Position numbers and translations under genes: made by a program. Shown in pieces: positions 41,311 to 50,579 of a DNA stretch of 64,000 nt (the first letter of the stretch is position 1; each line of letters starts with the position of its first letter). This DNA comes from Rhizobium leguminosarum (lineage in GTDB: Bacteria; Pseudomonadota; Alphaproteobacteria; Rhizobiales; Rhizobiaceae), in contig NZ_CP025013.1 of NCBI RefSeq assembly GCF_002953715.1, positions 620,001-684,000 of the forward strand. The letters run 5' to 3'. The notes under the pieces are model-generated. The model saw only the letters and a list, made by a program, of their open reading frames with translations. It was not told the DNA's origin and did no database searches.

Positions 41311-42075
41311 TCACTGCACCTCGTTGACATAGCGGTGGTTGGCGGTGGTTGCCCGGTGAGCTGAAATCAAAACCGGTACAGCCATCTGGTCATAGGCCAC
41401 TTCGTCGATCGTTAGGACCGCTGCTGGCCGGTTCAGGTCCAGCCAATGGACATCGCACTCGGCCGCAAGGTCGGCGCCGATCTGCTCGCGTATGGCCGAG
41501 ATGCGGATTCCATAATTTTCCAGCAGATGCAGGTAGAAGAGCTGAGGGATTTCCTCTGGCCGTTCCGGGAAGTCGGGGACCCGTTCGCGCGAAAGCGTCA
41601 GCGTCTCGTGCATGATCGGGCGTTCGTCGACGTAACGCACACGGTGGAAGCTGACGATCGGCGATCCTTCGTCGATCTGAAGTTTTCCCGCATCGGCTGC
41701 GGAAGCAAAGCTCCTGTCGAGCGAAGTCACCTTCGTGACCGATTTGCTGAGTGAACCATCCAGCCCGTGCAGTCGAAAATACTGAAAAAAAAGGCGCAGG
41801 CTGTGCTGCGGTTTGCGGCCGGTCACGACTGTGCCGGTCTTGCGACGGCGGCTGACAAGGCCGTCATTGGTCAGATCCATCAGCGCCCGCCGGATGGTGC
41901 CGACGGCCACGCCGTAGGTTTGCGACAGCGCCACTTCGCTCGGCAGAACCGAACCCGGTTCCAGTTTACCGAGCATGATCGCTTCGGTGATCTGTCGTTT
42001 GACCACTTCATAGAGCGGCAACGACAGTTCCGTCAGCTTGACCACTCCTGATGAATTGTTGGGCAGTTCCGGCAA
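41311..42075 (-). CDS. GntR-family regulator (HutC/UTRA type)
   Basis: Regulator of 254 residues. The winged helix lies at about 20-85 (LYEVVKRQITEAIMLG, LPSEVALSQTYGVAVGTIRRAL), and a UTRA domain at about 105-250 includes RYVDERPIMHETLTLSRERVP. It is divergent from the M20 hydrolase/peptide transporter operon, with 115 bases between start codons containing a perfect ACTATATAGT palindrome. This is the standard layout of an autoregulated repressor controlling the adjoining operon. Confidence 0.92.
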   Translation of the reverse strand: MPELPNNSSGVVKLTELSLPLYEVVKRQITEAIMLGKLEPGSVLPSEVALSQTYGVAVGTIRRALMDLTNDGLVSRRRKTGTVVTGRKPQHSLRLFFQYFRLHGLDGSLSKSVTKVTSLDRSFASAADAGKLQIDEGSPIVSFHRVRYVDERPIMHETLTLSRERVPDFPERPEEIPQLFYLHLLENYGIRISAIREQIGADLAAECDVHWLDLNRPAAVLTIDEVAYDQMAVPVLISAHRATTANHRYVNEVQ

Positions 42076-42126
42076 TGATTTGCCTCTTCTTTGGAGTTGA
42101 CTCAGGGTCTCGATCTACGCAGTATT

Positions 42127-42136
42127 ACTATATAGT
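42127..42136. promoter_or_regulatory. ACTATATAGT palindrome in the divergent promoter
   Basis: A perfect ten-base palindrome within an AT-rich tract (42123-42145), midway between the GntR gene and the divergent M20/transporter operon. It is the obvious operator candidate for the GntR protein and may overlap both promoters. Confidence 0.55.
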
Positions 42137-42190
42137 TTATATAAAAGCGCAAGCTGGGAGGCTGGCGCGACGGGTACCGAGGGCACTGCC

Positions 42191-43504
42191 ATGAACATGC
42201 CGCAGCCAGCTTCTTCGCAACAGATCCTTGGACCTGCCATGGCAGCGATCGAGCGGGATGTCGAGGTTGCTGTCGATGATCTGGCCCGGATGATCGAAGT
42301 TGACACCTCATTCCCACCGGGACTGGGCTATGACGCTTTTGCCGATCTGATGGCTGAACTCCTTTCGCCCTTGGGGTTTGAATTCGAGCGGGTCGTCGTG
42401 CCGCGTGATCTTTGGTACGTGGCCGGTGGACCGGCATCCGGCGAGCGGACCAACCTTATTGCCACCCGCGATACGGGAAAGCCCGTCTGCGGTCTTTATT
42501 ATCATGTCGACACGGTCCCGGCCGCGCCTGGCTGGGCACGCAATCCTTTGAAACTGACGGTCGAGGGTGACGATCTGTTCGGGCTCGGCGCAGCGGACAT
42601 GAAAGGCACGATCGCAGCAACCCTGCTGGCGTTGCGGTCTGCCAAAAAATGCGGTCTGCCTCTCTATTACGATCCGATGCTGCTCCTCTGCACCGATGAG
42701 GAAGGGGGCCTATATCCCGGCATTCGCTATCTGGCGGAGCAGGGCATATTGAAAGGCCATATCGTCAATTTCAACGGGTCCGCGGCGCCGCGCATCTGGG
42801 CGGGCTGCTTCGGCGTCTTCCATCTGCAGTTGACGATTAGGGGCCACGCCGTTCATGCGGGCGAAGGCAATCGCACCGGCGCCGGCATCAATGCTATCGA
42901 AGGCGCCTTACCTTTGCTCAATGCCTTGATGGCATTGAAGCCGGACGTGGCCAGCCGGGCATCCGCACTGACGCCACCGCCGCACGCGTCAGGTCCGCTG
43001 CGACCGCAGCTTTCAATTTCGGCCGTGAACGGCGGCACTGCCGGCGGCCAGGTCCCGGCCGAGATCAAGATTCTCGTGAGCCGGCGTTACGCTCCGGAAG
43101 AAAGCTATGAGAATGCGCGCGCCGAGATCGAAAGCCTGATCCACGACAGCGTTGCGGGCACAGGGCTGGGGCTCGAAATGGACCTTGTCGGCCACCTCAT
43201 CCCGACGGACGATCCGGAAGGTCCCCATTGGCCGCGCTGGCAAAAGGCGCTGTCGCTGGGCTTCGGCTACAAGCCGGAAGACTTTCAAAAATGGGGCGCC
43301 GCAAGCTGCTCCGACTTCGGCTACGTGCAGAAGTCCGGCTTTGCGCGGGAAGTGCTGCTGGGCGGGCTCGGCCGGCCGGAAAGCTGCATCCACAGTCCCG
43401 AAGAGCATACTACCCGCCGGGACATCATCGCCTTGGCGAAAAGCATACTGGCCTATCTCGCGGCGGACTTTGCCGACGACTCCATTCCTGAAACCCGCGC
43501 CTGA
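42191..43504 (+). CDS. M20-family metallohydrolase (ArgE/DapE-like)
   Basis: Zinc-dependent deacylase/peptidase of 437 residues. Metal and catalytic residues are in place: His105 and Asp107 (YYHVDTVP), Asp136 (GLGAADMKGT), and CTDEEGG with the catalytic Glu pair at 170-171; the late His lies in CIHSPEEH. The dimerisation domain is inserted in the middle (GCFGVFHLQLTIRGHAVHAGEG). It is the first gene after the divergent GntR promoter and precedes the peptide-type transporter, so it probably removes an acyl group or cleaves a peptide bond of the imported compound. Confidence 0.9.
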   Translation: MNMPQPASSQQILGPAMAAIERDVEVAVDDLARMIEVDTSFPPGLGYDAFADLMAELLSPLGFEFERVVVPRDLWYVAGGPASGERTNLIATRDTGKPVCGLYYHVDTVPAAPGWARNPLKLTVEGDDLFGLGAADMKGTIAATLLALRSAKKCGLPLYYDPMLLLCTDEEGGLYPGIRYLAEQGILKGHIVNFNGSAAPRIWAGCFGVFHLQLTIRGHAVHAGEGNRTGAGINAIEGALPLLNALMALKPDVASRASALTPPPHASGPLRPQLSISAVNGGTAGGQVPAEIKILVSRRYAPEESYENARAEIESLIHDSVAGTGLGLEMDLVGHLIPTDDPEGPHWPRWQKALSLGFGYKPEDFQKWGAASCSDFGYVQKSGFAREVLLGGLGRPESCIHSPEEHTTRRDIIALAKSILAYLAADFADDSIPETRA

Positions 43505-43523
43505 ACCATAAGGGAACCGAAAA

Positions 43524-45074
43524 ATGCTGGAAATCAAACGTCGCTTCTTCCTCGCCGGCACCGCCGCCTTCTTTGCTGCACCGGCGCTTGGTCTGGCGCA
43601 GACCGCAAAGCCGGCAAGGGGCGGCACGCTGCGCATCTCGGTCGATCAAGCAGCAAGCGTCATCCATCCGCTCCTGACCCGCGTCAACCCGGAATACCTG
43701 GTCACCGAACTGCTCTACAGCAACCTGACGCGGCTGAAGGTCGACATGTCGGTGGAGCCGGATCTGGCTGAGAGCTGGAGCGCCAACGACGCGTTGACCG
43801 AATGGACATTCAAGCTGCGCAAGGACGTTACCTTCCACGACGGTTCCGCCTTCACCGCCAAGGATGTCGTCGCCACCTTCAAGGCGATCCTCGATCCGGC
43901 AACGGCATCGCCCGGCCGCAACAATGTCGGCCCGATCGCCGATATCGTCGCTGTCGATGATTCAACCGTGCTGTTCAAGCTGTCGGGCGCCTATGCCGAC
44001 CTTCCGGTCGCCATGGCCTATACCAGCGCCCGCATCATCCCGGCATCGATCGCCACCGGCGATCTGAAGAGCCTGTCCAGCAAAGCTGTCGGCACCGGTC
44101 CGTTCAAGCTCGTGTCCTACGAGCCGGACCGCCTGATCGTCGTCGAGCGCAACCCGACTTACTACGATCCGGCCCGTCCCTATGTCGACCGTATCGAAGT
44201 GCAGGTGTTCCCGGATACCTCGGCGGAAAGCTCTGCGCTGCTCGCCGGCGACATCGACATCGTCTCGACCATCCAGCCGCCGGAATTCATGCGCGTCGAT
44301 GGCAATGACGGCATCACCACGCTCCGCACCCCGTCCGGCCAGTTCTGCAACATCAACTTCGGCTGCGACACGGCGCCGTTCAACGATGCACGCGTGCGCC
44401 GGGCGATTGCGCTCACCGTCGATCGCGAGGCCATGGTCGGTTTCGTCACCGAAGGTTTCGGCACCATCGGCAACGACACGCCGCTCAACCCGTCCTACCG
44501 TTTCTTCAAGGATGTCAAGCAGCGCGAGAAGAACATCGAGGAAGCCAAGAAGCTGCTGGCGGAAGCAGGTTTCCCCAAGGGCCTCGAAGCAACGCTGGTC
44601 GCCTCCGACCGTCCGGCCGTGCGCACCCAGCTCGCCGTGGCGCTGAAGGAGATGGCCAAGGAGGCCGGCATCACCATCAACGTGCAGACCATGCCGCATG
44701 CGACCTATCTCGACCAGGTCTGGAAGAAGGGCAGCTTCTATGTCGGCTTCTACAACATGCAGCCGACCCCGGATGGCATCTTCAAGTTGCTCTACACGTC
44801 GGACGCCTCCTGGAATGAGACGCGTTGGAACAACAAGGCTTTCGATGCTCTGGTCGCAGAAGCCCGCGGCACGATCGATGCGGAGAAGCGCACCGCCCTC
44901 TACACGAAGGCGCAGGAAATCATGAACGACGAAGTGCCCTCAATCATTCCGTCCTTCTTCGACGTGCTGGCTGCGAAGCGCAGCTGGGTCGAAGGGTTCG
45001 AAGCGCATCCGCGCGCCTCGGTTTTCCGTCTCGACTACGCCTCGTTGACCGACAAGGCGCCCAAGCGCGGCTGA
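43524..45074 (+). CDS. extracellular solute-binding protein, DppA/OppA family (SBP_bac_5)
   Basis: Periplasmic receptor of 516 residues. The start MLEIKRRFFLAGTAAFFAAP is an export signal with a twin-Arg-like pair, cut near GLAQ. The SBP_bac_5 landmarks are ESWSANDALTEWTFKLRKDV with TFHDGSAFTAKDVV, and VGTGPFKLVSYEPDRLIVVE. It follows the M20 gene by 19 bases. Ligands of this family are peptides, glutathione, opines or amino-acid derivatives. A perfect hairpin follows in the mRNA before the permease gene. Confidence 0.92.
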   Translation: MLEIKRRFFLAGTAAFFAAPALGLAQTAKPARGGTLRISVDQAASVIHPLLTRVNPEYLVTELLYSNLTRLKVDMSVEPDLAESWSANDALTEWTFKLRKDVTFHDGSAFTAKDVVATFKAILDPATASPGRNNVGPIADIVAVDDSTVLFKLSGAYADLPVAMAYTSARIIPASIATGDLKSLSSKAVGTGPFKLVSYEPDRLIVVERNPTYYDPARPYVDRIEVQVFPDTSAESSALLAGDIDIVSTIQPPEFMRVDGNDGITTLRTPSGQFCNINFGCDTAPFNDARVRRAIALTVDREAMVGFVTEGFGTIGNDTPLNPSYRFFKDVKQREKNIEEAKKLLAEAGFPKGLEATLVASDRPAVRTQLAVALKEMAKEAGITINVQTMPHATYLDQVWKKGSFYVGFYNMQPTPDGIFKLLYTSDASWNETRWNNKAFDALVAEARGTIDAEKRTALYTKAQEIMNDEVPSIIPSFFDVLAAKRSWVEGFEAHPRASVFRLDYASLTDKAPKRG

Positions 45075-45086
45075 TCCGTCAATATC

Positions 45087-45112
45087 GCCGGGCGCCTGAC
45101 ATGGCGTCCGGC
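45087..45112 (+). promoter_or_regulatory. intercistronic hairpin between binding protein and permease
   Basis: Ten-pair stem GCCGGGCGCC / GGCGTCCGGC (one G-T wobble) with six-base loop TGACAT, 12 bases after the SBP stop. It covers an alternative in-frame ATG at 45101, supporting the later permease start. Likely mRNA-stabilising. Confidence 0.6.
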
Positions 45113-45130
45113 CCTCTTGTCCCAAGGAAC

Positions 45131-46084
45131 ATGCTCCTGTCTCCGAACTACATAGCCAAGCGGCTGGTGATGATCGTCTACACGCTGTTAGTCGTATCGC
45201 TCATCGTCTTCGCCATCACTCAGATCCTGCCGGCCGATGCTGCAGTCATGATGCTGGGCGAGAACGCCACACAGAATGCGCTCGACGCGCTGCGCCAGAC
45301 CATGGGTCTGGACCAGCCGGTCTGGCAGCAATATCTCACTTGGATCTGGCATGTCCTGCAGGGCGACCTCGGCACCTCGCTGCGCACCGGTCAGCCCGTC
45401 GGCCCGGTTATGTTCGAAGCGCTTGGCCGCTCGCTTCTGCTAGCAGTGCTTTCCATCGGCCTGATGCTGGTGCTTGCGATTCCACTCGGCATCATCGCCG
45501 CGGTCCGCCGCGGCAAGATTGCTGATATGGTCGTCAGTCTGATCTCCTATGCCGGTGTCGCTCTGCCGGAATTCGTGACGGCGACAATCGCCGTTCTCGT
45601 CTTTGCCGACTGGATGAAGTGGTTGCCGCCGACCGGCTACGTGCCGCTGACGGAAAATTTCCCCGATGGCCTCGCCCATCTCGTGCTGCCGGTCTGCGTC
45701 ATCTCGATCATCCTGATAGCCCACGTTTCGCGCATGGTGCGCTCCGAACTCGTCGATGTGCTGCATACCGACTATATCCGCGCCGCTCGGCTGAAGGGTA
45801 TGTCGCGCGGACATGTGCTGCGCCGTCATGCGCTGCGCAACGCCCTTTTGCCGACCATCACCATCGTCGCACTCGACGTCGGTTATCTGCTCGGCGGCGT
45901 CATCGTGGTGGAGGAAATCTTCGCCATTCCCGGTATCGGCCGCCAGCTGATCGTCGCCATCCAGGCGCGCGACCTGCCGGCCATCCAGGCCGGGGTGCTG
46001 ATCATGGCCGCCACCTATTCAATCGTCAATTTCATTGCCGACATCCTCTATGCCTGGCTCGACAAGAGGATCCAGTATGACTGA
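45131..46084 (+). CDS. DppB-type ABC transporter permease
   Basis: Inner-membrane permease of 317 residues, about six helices. It shows YIAKRLVMIVYTLLVVSLIVF as first helix, the large periplasmic loop with LGLDQPVWQQYLTW-like pattern, and the coupling loop YIRAARLKGMSRGHVLRRHALRNAL. The ATG at 45131 follows AAGGAAC. The stop overlaps the DppC start. Standard partner of a DppC permease. Confidence 0.92.
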   Translation: MLLSPNYIAKRLVMIVYTLLVVSLIVFAITQILPADAAVMMLGENATQNALDALRQTMGLDQPVWQQYLTWIWHVLQGDLGTSLRTGQPVGPVMFEALGRSLLLAVLSIGLMLVLAIPLGIIAAVRRGKIADMVVSLISYAGVALPEFVTATIAVLVFADWMKWLPPTGYVPLTENFPDGLAHLVLPVCVISIILIAHVSRMVRSELVDVLHTDYIRAARLKGMSRGHVLRRHALRNALLPTITIVALDVGYLLGGVIVVEEIFAIPGIGRQLIVAIQARDLPAIQAGVLIMAATYSIVNFIADILYAWLDKRIQYD

Positions 46085-46901
46085 GTTCTTGAAACGTCTC
46101 CTGAAGACGCCGCAGGGCGCCATAGGTCTGTTCCTCGTCGCGCTTGTGTTGCTGATCGTCGTGTTCGGACCGCTGATCGCCCCGCATGATCCGGAAGCGA
46201 TCTCACCGCTCGCCCGCTACAAAAGCCCAAGTGCCGCCTATTGGCTCGGCACCGACCAGTATGGCCGCGACATCTTCAGCCGCCTCCTGATCGGCGCCCG
46301 CGCAACGGTCGTCATGGCGGTTCTCGCCACCATCGGCGGCACGCTGGTCGGCGCTCTGATCGGCACCGCGTCCGCCTTTTTCGGCGGACGTGCCGACGAG
46401 TTCATCATGCGCACCATCGATGCCGTGATGTCGATCCCGAGCCTCCTGTTTGCGCTTCTGGTTGTGAACCTGCTCGGTTCCAGCACCGTCAACGCGCTGG
46501 TGGCAGTCGCCATCGCCTTTGCTCCGGGCATGGCCCGCATTACCCGCAGCGTGGCGCTTTCGGTTCGCAAGCAGGACTATGTCAACGCGGCGATCGCCCG
46601 TGGCGAAAGCTCGGGTTACATCATCCGTCGCGAAATGCTGCCCAACGTGATTGCGCCGATCATCGTCGAGATGACCATCCGCGTGTCGTTTGCGGTGATG
46701 CTTTTTGCGACGCTCAGCTTCCTCGGTCTCGGTGCCCAGCCGCCGGCTGCCGAATGGGGCCTGATGGTCTCGGAGGCGCGCCGTTACATGCATCTCTCCG
46801 CCGGCATCCTGATATGGCCGAGTGCTGCGATCGCCATCGTCGCCGTCGGCTTCAATCTTCTGGGCGACGGTCTTCGCGATGCCCTCAATCCGCGAACCTG
46901 A
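46077..46901 (+). CDS. DppC-type ABC transporter permease
   Basis: Second permease, 274 residues. Landmarks are the N-terminal LKTPQGAIGLFLVALVLLIV helix, LGTDQYGRDIFSRLLIGAR and the coupling loop YVNAAIARGESSGYIIRREMLPN. The ATG at 46077 overlaps the dppB-type stop (ATGACTGA), signalling coupling. Family and length are typical. Confidence 0.93.
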   Translation: MTEFLKRLLKTPQGAIGLFLVALVLLIVVFGPLIAPHDPEAISPLARYKSPSAAYWLGTDQYGRDIFSRLLIGARATVVMAVLATIGGTLVGALIGTASAFFGGRADEFIMRTIDAVMSIPSLLFALLVVNLLGSSTVNALVAVAIAFAPGMARITRSVALSVRKQDYVNAAIARGESSGYIIRREMLPNVIAPIIVEMTIRVSFAVMLFATLSFLGLGAQPPAAEWGLMVSEARRYMHLSAGILIWPSAAIAIVAVGFNLLGDGLRDALNPRT

Positions 46902-46911
46902 GGCAACGACC

Positions 46912-48543
46912 ATGACGACAAAACCAGAAACTCCGGTTCTCGCGATCGAAAATTACTCATTGGATTATGACACGGCCTCCGGCGTCTTCCATGCGCTCAA
47001 GAACATCGACCTCTCTGTCCACCGAGGCGAGATCCTCGGCCTGGTCGGGGAATCCGGTTCCGGCAAGACCTCGCTTGCCTGGTCGATCATGCGCTATCTG
47101 CCCAAGAACGCCCGCGAACCGGGCGGCCGCATACTGCTGAGCGGCGAGAACCTGCTTGAAAAGACCGATGCCCAGATCGAGACCTTTCGCGGCCGGCGCA
47201 TCAGCATGGTGTTCCAGGATCCGAGCACGTCGCTCAACCCGACCCTGTCGCTCGGCACCCAGCTCGCCGAGGTGCTGGTCCGTCACCGCGGGCTGACACG
47301 GCAGCAGGCCTGGAAGGAAGGCGAGGCGATGCTGGACCGCGTCGGTCTGAAGACACCGGCCGCGATGATGAACCGCATGCCGCACGAGGCATCGGGCGGC
47401 GAGAAGCAGCGCGTCGTCATCGCATCGGCGTTCGCGTGCAATCCCGAATGCATCATCTTCGACGAACCGACGACGGCGCTCGACGTCATCACCTCATGCC
47501 AGATCCTCGACCTGTTCGTGGAACTGCAGGCCGAGACGGGCGTCGCCTCGCTCTACATTTCCCACGATCTAGCGCTGGTATCGCGCACGGCCAGCCGCGT
47601 CGCGGTCATCCGTCGCGGCGAAATCGTCGAGCAGGGCGCGGTGCGCGATATCTTTGCCAATCCGCAGCAGGATTATACCCGCGAACTGATCGCGGCGGTT
47701 CCCGATCCGGCCCGCAGGCTGGTCGGCGACATCGTCGTTGAAACCGACAAGCCGCTGGTGCGTGTCGAAAACGTCAGCGTCCATTATGGCCGCAAGCCGT
47801 TTCTGGCAGCGCTGACCGGCCGCGCCACCGAACGCGTTGCCGGCAACAATGCCATCAGCCTTAGCATCAATCCGGGGGAAATTCTCGGCGTCGTTGGTGA
47901 ATCCGGCTCCGGTAAATCGACCCTGGCGAAGGCGATGACCGGTCTCAACCGCTTCGAGGGCAAGATCTGGTTCGACGGTCGCGAGATCAGGAACCTTGGC
48001 GACATGGACAATGCCTATCGCAAGGACGTGCAGATCATCTTCCAGCATCCCGACGCCTCGCTCAATCCCCGCCAGAAGATCAGCGAGATCCTGTCGCGGC
48101 CGCTAAAGCTGTTCGGGGACGCGTCTCATCTCGACCAGAAGGTCGCCGACATGCTGGAGCAGGTGCGCCTGCCGCGCAACCATGCCCAGCGGTATCCGCA
48201 TCAGCTGTCGGGTGGCGAGAAACAGCGCGTGGCGATCGCCCGTGCGTTTGCTTCCAAGCCGAAATTGGTGATCTGCGACGAGATCACTTCCGCGCTCGAC
48301 GTATCGGTGCAGGCGTCCATCGTCCAACTGCTCCTGGAGCTGCAGAAGGCCAGTGGCACCGCCTACCTGTTCATTACCCACGACCTCAACCTTATCCGAC
48401 AGATCGCCCACCGGATCGCCGTTATGTATCGCGGCAATCTCGTCGAGATCGCACCGGCCGCAGACATCGATAGCCAGGATCGGGCCGAATATACCCGCCG
48501 CCTGATCGAGGCGGTGCCGCGGGCGGCCGGCCAATACCTATGA
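46912..48543 (+). CDS. fused double ATPase of the peptide-type transporter (DppD-DppF)
   Basis: 543 residues with two complete ABC domains. Domain 1 (about 8-265) has GESGSGKTS, ASGGEKQR and CIIFDEPTTALD; its signature begins Ala rather than Leu. Domain 2 (about 280-535) has GESGSGKST, LSGGEKQR and LVICDEITSALD. In many systems these are two genes; the fused form is common in Rhizobiales. The ATG at 46912 is ten bases past the permease stop. It powers uptake through the two preceding permeases. Confidence 0.93.
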   Translation: MTTKPETPVLAIENYSLDYDTASGVFHALKNIDLSVHRGEILGLVGESGSGKTSLAWSIMRYLPKNAREPGGRILLSGENLLEKTDAQIETFRGRRISMVFQDPSTSLNPTLSLGTQLAEVLVRHRGLTRQQAWKEGEAMLDRVGLKTPAAMMNRMPHEASGGEKQRVVIASAFACNPECIIFDEPTTALDVITSCQILDLFVELQAETGVASLYISHDLALVSRTASRVAVIRRGEIVEQGAVRDIFANPQQDYTRELIAAVPDPARRLVGDIVVETDKPLVRVENVSVHYGRKPFLAALTGRATERVAGNNAISLSINPGEILGVVGESGSGKSTLAKAMTGLNRFEGKIWFDGREIRNLGDMDNAYRKDVQIIFQHPDASLNPRQKISEILSRPLKLFGDASHLDQKVADMLEQVRLPRNHAQRYPHQLSGGEKQRVAIARAFASKPKLVICDEITSALDVSVQASIVQLLLELQKASGTAYLFITHDLNLIRQIAHRIAVMYRGNLVEIAPAADIDSQDRAEYTRRLIEAVPRAAGQYL

Positions 48544-48565
48544 CAATGCATCAAGGAGTATGACA

Positions 48566-49786
48566 ATGGACCCGAAATCCCTGGTGGATCGGATCGACGA
48601 AAAGGCCTGCCTCGATTTCCTATCGAAGATGGTCCAGCACAAGAGCCATTCGGAAACCGATGGCGAGCGTGACCTTGCGCGCTACATGGCCGGCGAACTG
48701 GAAAAGATCGGGGTCGAAGCCGAACTGCAGCCATTCGACGAAGGCCGCCGCTTCAACACGATCGGACGCCTCAGGGGCACCGGCGGCGGCAAGAGCCTGC
48801 TGTTCAACGGCCATCTCGACACCAATCCGGTCACCGAAGGCTGGACGGTCGATCCTTATGCCGGCCTCGTCGATGACAAATTCATCTACGGCATCGGCGT
48901 GTCGAACATGAAGGCCGGCGATGCTGCCTATTTCTGCGCGGTCAAGACGCTGCTCGATGCCGGCGTCAAGCTCAAGGGTGACGTTATCCTGACCTTCGTG
49001 GTCGGCGAACTGCAGGGCGGTGTCGGCACGCTTGCGGCGATCAGACACGGCGTCAAGGCGGACTATTTTATCAACAGCGAACCGAGCGATCTCGTCGCCG
49101 TCACCATGCATGCGGCAGCTCTCAGCTATGTCATCGAGCTGACCGGCGACACGCGCCATCTCTCCAAGCGCGAGGAATCCGTCGATGCGATCGCCGCGGC
49201 TTGCGACATCATCCCGCGCATCAACGCCATGACCTTCAGCGGCGCCAGGAGCGACGTGCACCGGTCGATCAACCGCGGCCATGTCGGCGTCGTCCACGGT
49301 GCTCTCGGGCGCAGTCTCGAAGAATGGCGTCCGCCGCAGGTCGCAGATTTCGTCCGCCTCAAGGGCTCGTGCCGTTATGCGCCTGGGCAGACCCAGGAGG
49401 GCGTGCTGGCCGATCTTGAAAAGGAACTGGCGGCCCTCGAAGGCCGCTTCCCCGGCCTCAAGGCAAAGCTGGTTCCGGAATTGATCGAGGGTCGCCCGCT
49501 GATGCCGCCCTTCGAGGTCTCGCCGACATCGCGCATCGTCAAATCCATCAACGCGGCCTATGAAGCCGTGCGCGGCGAAAAACAGCCGACCGGCGCGATC
49601 ACGCCGACCCGCTTCTACGGTACTGATGCCGGCCATCTCTACAAGGAACTCGGCATGGAAGGTATCGTCTGTGGCCCCGGCGGCCGTTACAACACCATGC
49701 CAGACGAGCGTGTCGACATCGTCGACTATCTCGACATGATCCGCGTCTACATGCTGACCATCCTCGATATCTGCGAGGTTGCCTGA
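48566..49786 (+). CDS. M20-family hydrolase with altered active-site motif
   Basis: 406 residues of M20 peptidase/deacylase fold. The His/Asp ligands in FNGHLDTNP are kept, but the bridging-Asp motif reads GIGVSNMKAG (Asn instead of Asp), and the usual Glu-Glu pair is VGELQGG (a single Glu). The C-terminal CGPGG region is present. It may use one metal or have different chemistry; some M20 branches do show these changes, so loss of function is not proven. AAGGAG at 48553-48558 favours the ATG at 48566 over the one at 48560. Last complete gene of the transporter operon. Confidence 0.88.
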   Translation: MDPKSLVDRIDEKACLDFLSKMVQHKSHSETDGERDLARYMAGELEKIGVEAELQPFDEGRRFNTIGRLRGTGGGKSLLFNGHLDTNPVTEGWTVDPYAGLVDDKFIYGIGVSNMKAGDAAYFCAVKTLLDAGVKLKGDVILTFVVGELQGGVGTLAAIRHGVKADYFINSEPSDLVAVTMHAAALSYVIELTGDTRHLSKREESVDAIAAACDIIPRINAMTFSGARSDVHRSINRGHVGVVHGALGRSLEEWRPPQVADFVRLKGSCRYAPGQTQEGVLADLEKELAALEGRFPGLKAKLVPELIEGRPLMPPFEVSPTSRIVKSINAAYEAVRGEKQPTGAITPTRFYGTDAGHLYKELGMEGIVCGPGGRYNTMPDERVDIVDYLDMIRVYMLTILDICEVA

Positions 49787-49788
49787 CC

Positions 49789-50082
49789 ATGTTCTCCCGG
49801 GCGGAATTCGATCGCCGTATCGCATGCGCCCGGAATGCCATGGCATCCGCCGGCGTCGATCTGCTGCTCGTCGATAGCGGCGAGCTGCTGGCTTGGCTGA
49901 CCGGCTACACCGTCTCCGAAACCATGTACCGGGCCGCCTTTTTGCCGCGCGAGGGTTTGCAAGCTCTTCAGTCTGGCAAGACAGGGCATTTTGTTGTCGC
50001 ACCTGCAACACCGATGACCTTCCAAACGTATCAAGGACTACTGAACCGAATTGAACTAGGGAACTTCAACGTACTCCCATGA
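49789..50082 (+). pseudogene. N-terminal fragment of an M24 (creatinase/prolidase-like) peptidase fused to a foreign tail
   Basis: The first 56 codons (MFSRAEFDRRIACARNAMAS, LVDSGELLAWLTGYTVSETM, RAAFLPREG) match the creatinase N-terminal domain of M24 peptidases, a frequent companion of these transporter operons. At about 49957 homology ends and 41 unrelated codons follow (GKTGHFVVAPATPMTFQTYQ and so on) up to the stop. The metal-binding catalytic domain is absent. The foreign tail, directly before an ankyrin gene, looks like the end of a toxin-type protein. Operon function is probably impaired at this last step. Confidence 0.75.
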
Positions 50083-50579
50083 ACGATCAGTCAAAGATTG
50101 AGCATTTCATTGAGCGAATCGTGGCCGGCGCTTCACAAGCTCAGCTAGAAATCGAGTCCAAGGGACTCGACCTGAACAAAGTCGACATACATGGTCGAAC
50201 ACCGCTCATGGTCTCGGCAGCTGAAGGTTTGCTTGCAGCGGTTGAGACGCTAGTGCGGAACGGTGCATCAGTACACGCGATTGGTCATGGTGAAATGACG
50301 GCACTGCACGAGGCATCTGCGAATGGCGAAGCAGCCGTTGCAAACTACCTACTATCCCTTGGCGCGGACGTAAACGCCGAGACGGCCGATGGCGTGACCC
50401 CGCTGATGTCCGCGGCCGCCTGGGGAAACACCGAAGTTGCAAAGCTATTGTTGGAGAACCATGCGGACCTGACAAAGACCGATCGCACTGGTGCGACCGC
50501 CGCCGATATTGCACGCGAGAAGGGAGAGGACGATGCCGCGGACCTGATCAACTCATACTTGTCGCGGGGGAGTGCATAG
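50079..50579 (+). CDS. ankyrin-repeat protein, possible toxin-immunity protein
   Basis: 166 residues with three to four ankyrin repeats: GRTPLMVSAAEGLLAAVETLVRNGA, then MTALHEASANGEAAVANYLL, then GVTPLMSAAAWGNTEVAKLL and a degenerate last repeat. There is no signal peptide. Its ATG overlaps the preceding stop, and it lies between two toxin-like C-terminal scraps. In polymorphic toxin loci, ankyrin proteins of this size serve as immunity proteins, which is the most economical reading here; a general protein-interaction role is the alternative. Confidence 0.8.
   Translation: MNDQSKIEHFIERIVAGASQAQLEIESKGLDLNKVDIHGRTPLMVSAAEGLLAAVETLVRNGASVHAIGHGEMTALHEASANGEAAVANYLLSLGADVNAETADGVTPLMSAAAWGNTEVAKLLLENHADLTKTDRTGATAADIAREKGEDDAADLINSYLSRGSA

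Noticed and set aside
48620..50011. 463-codon minus-strand open frame opposite the second M20 gene
   Set aside because: No protein family is recognisable and the opposite strand encodes a complete M20 protein.
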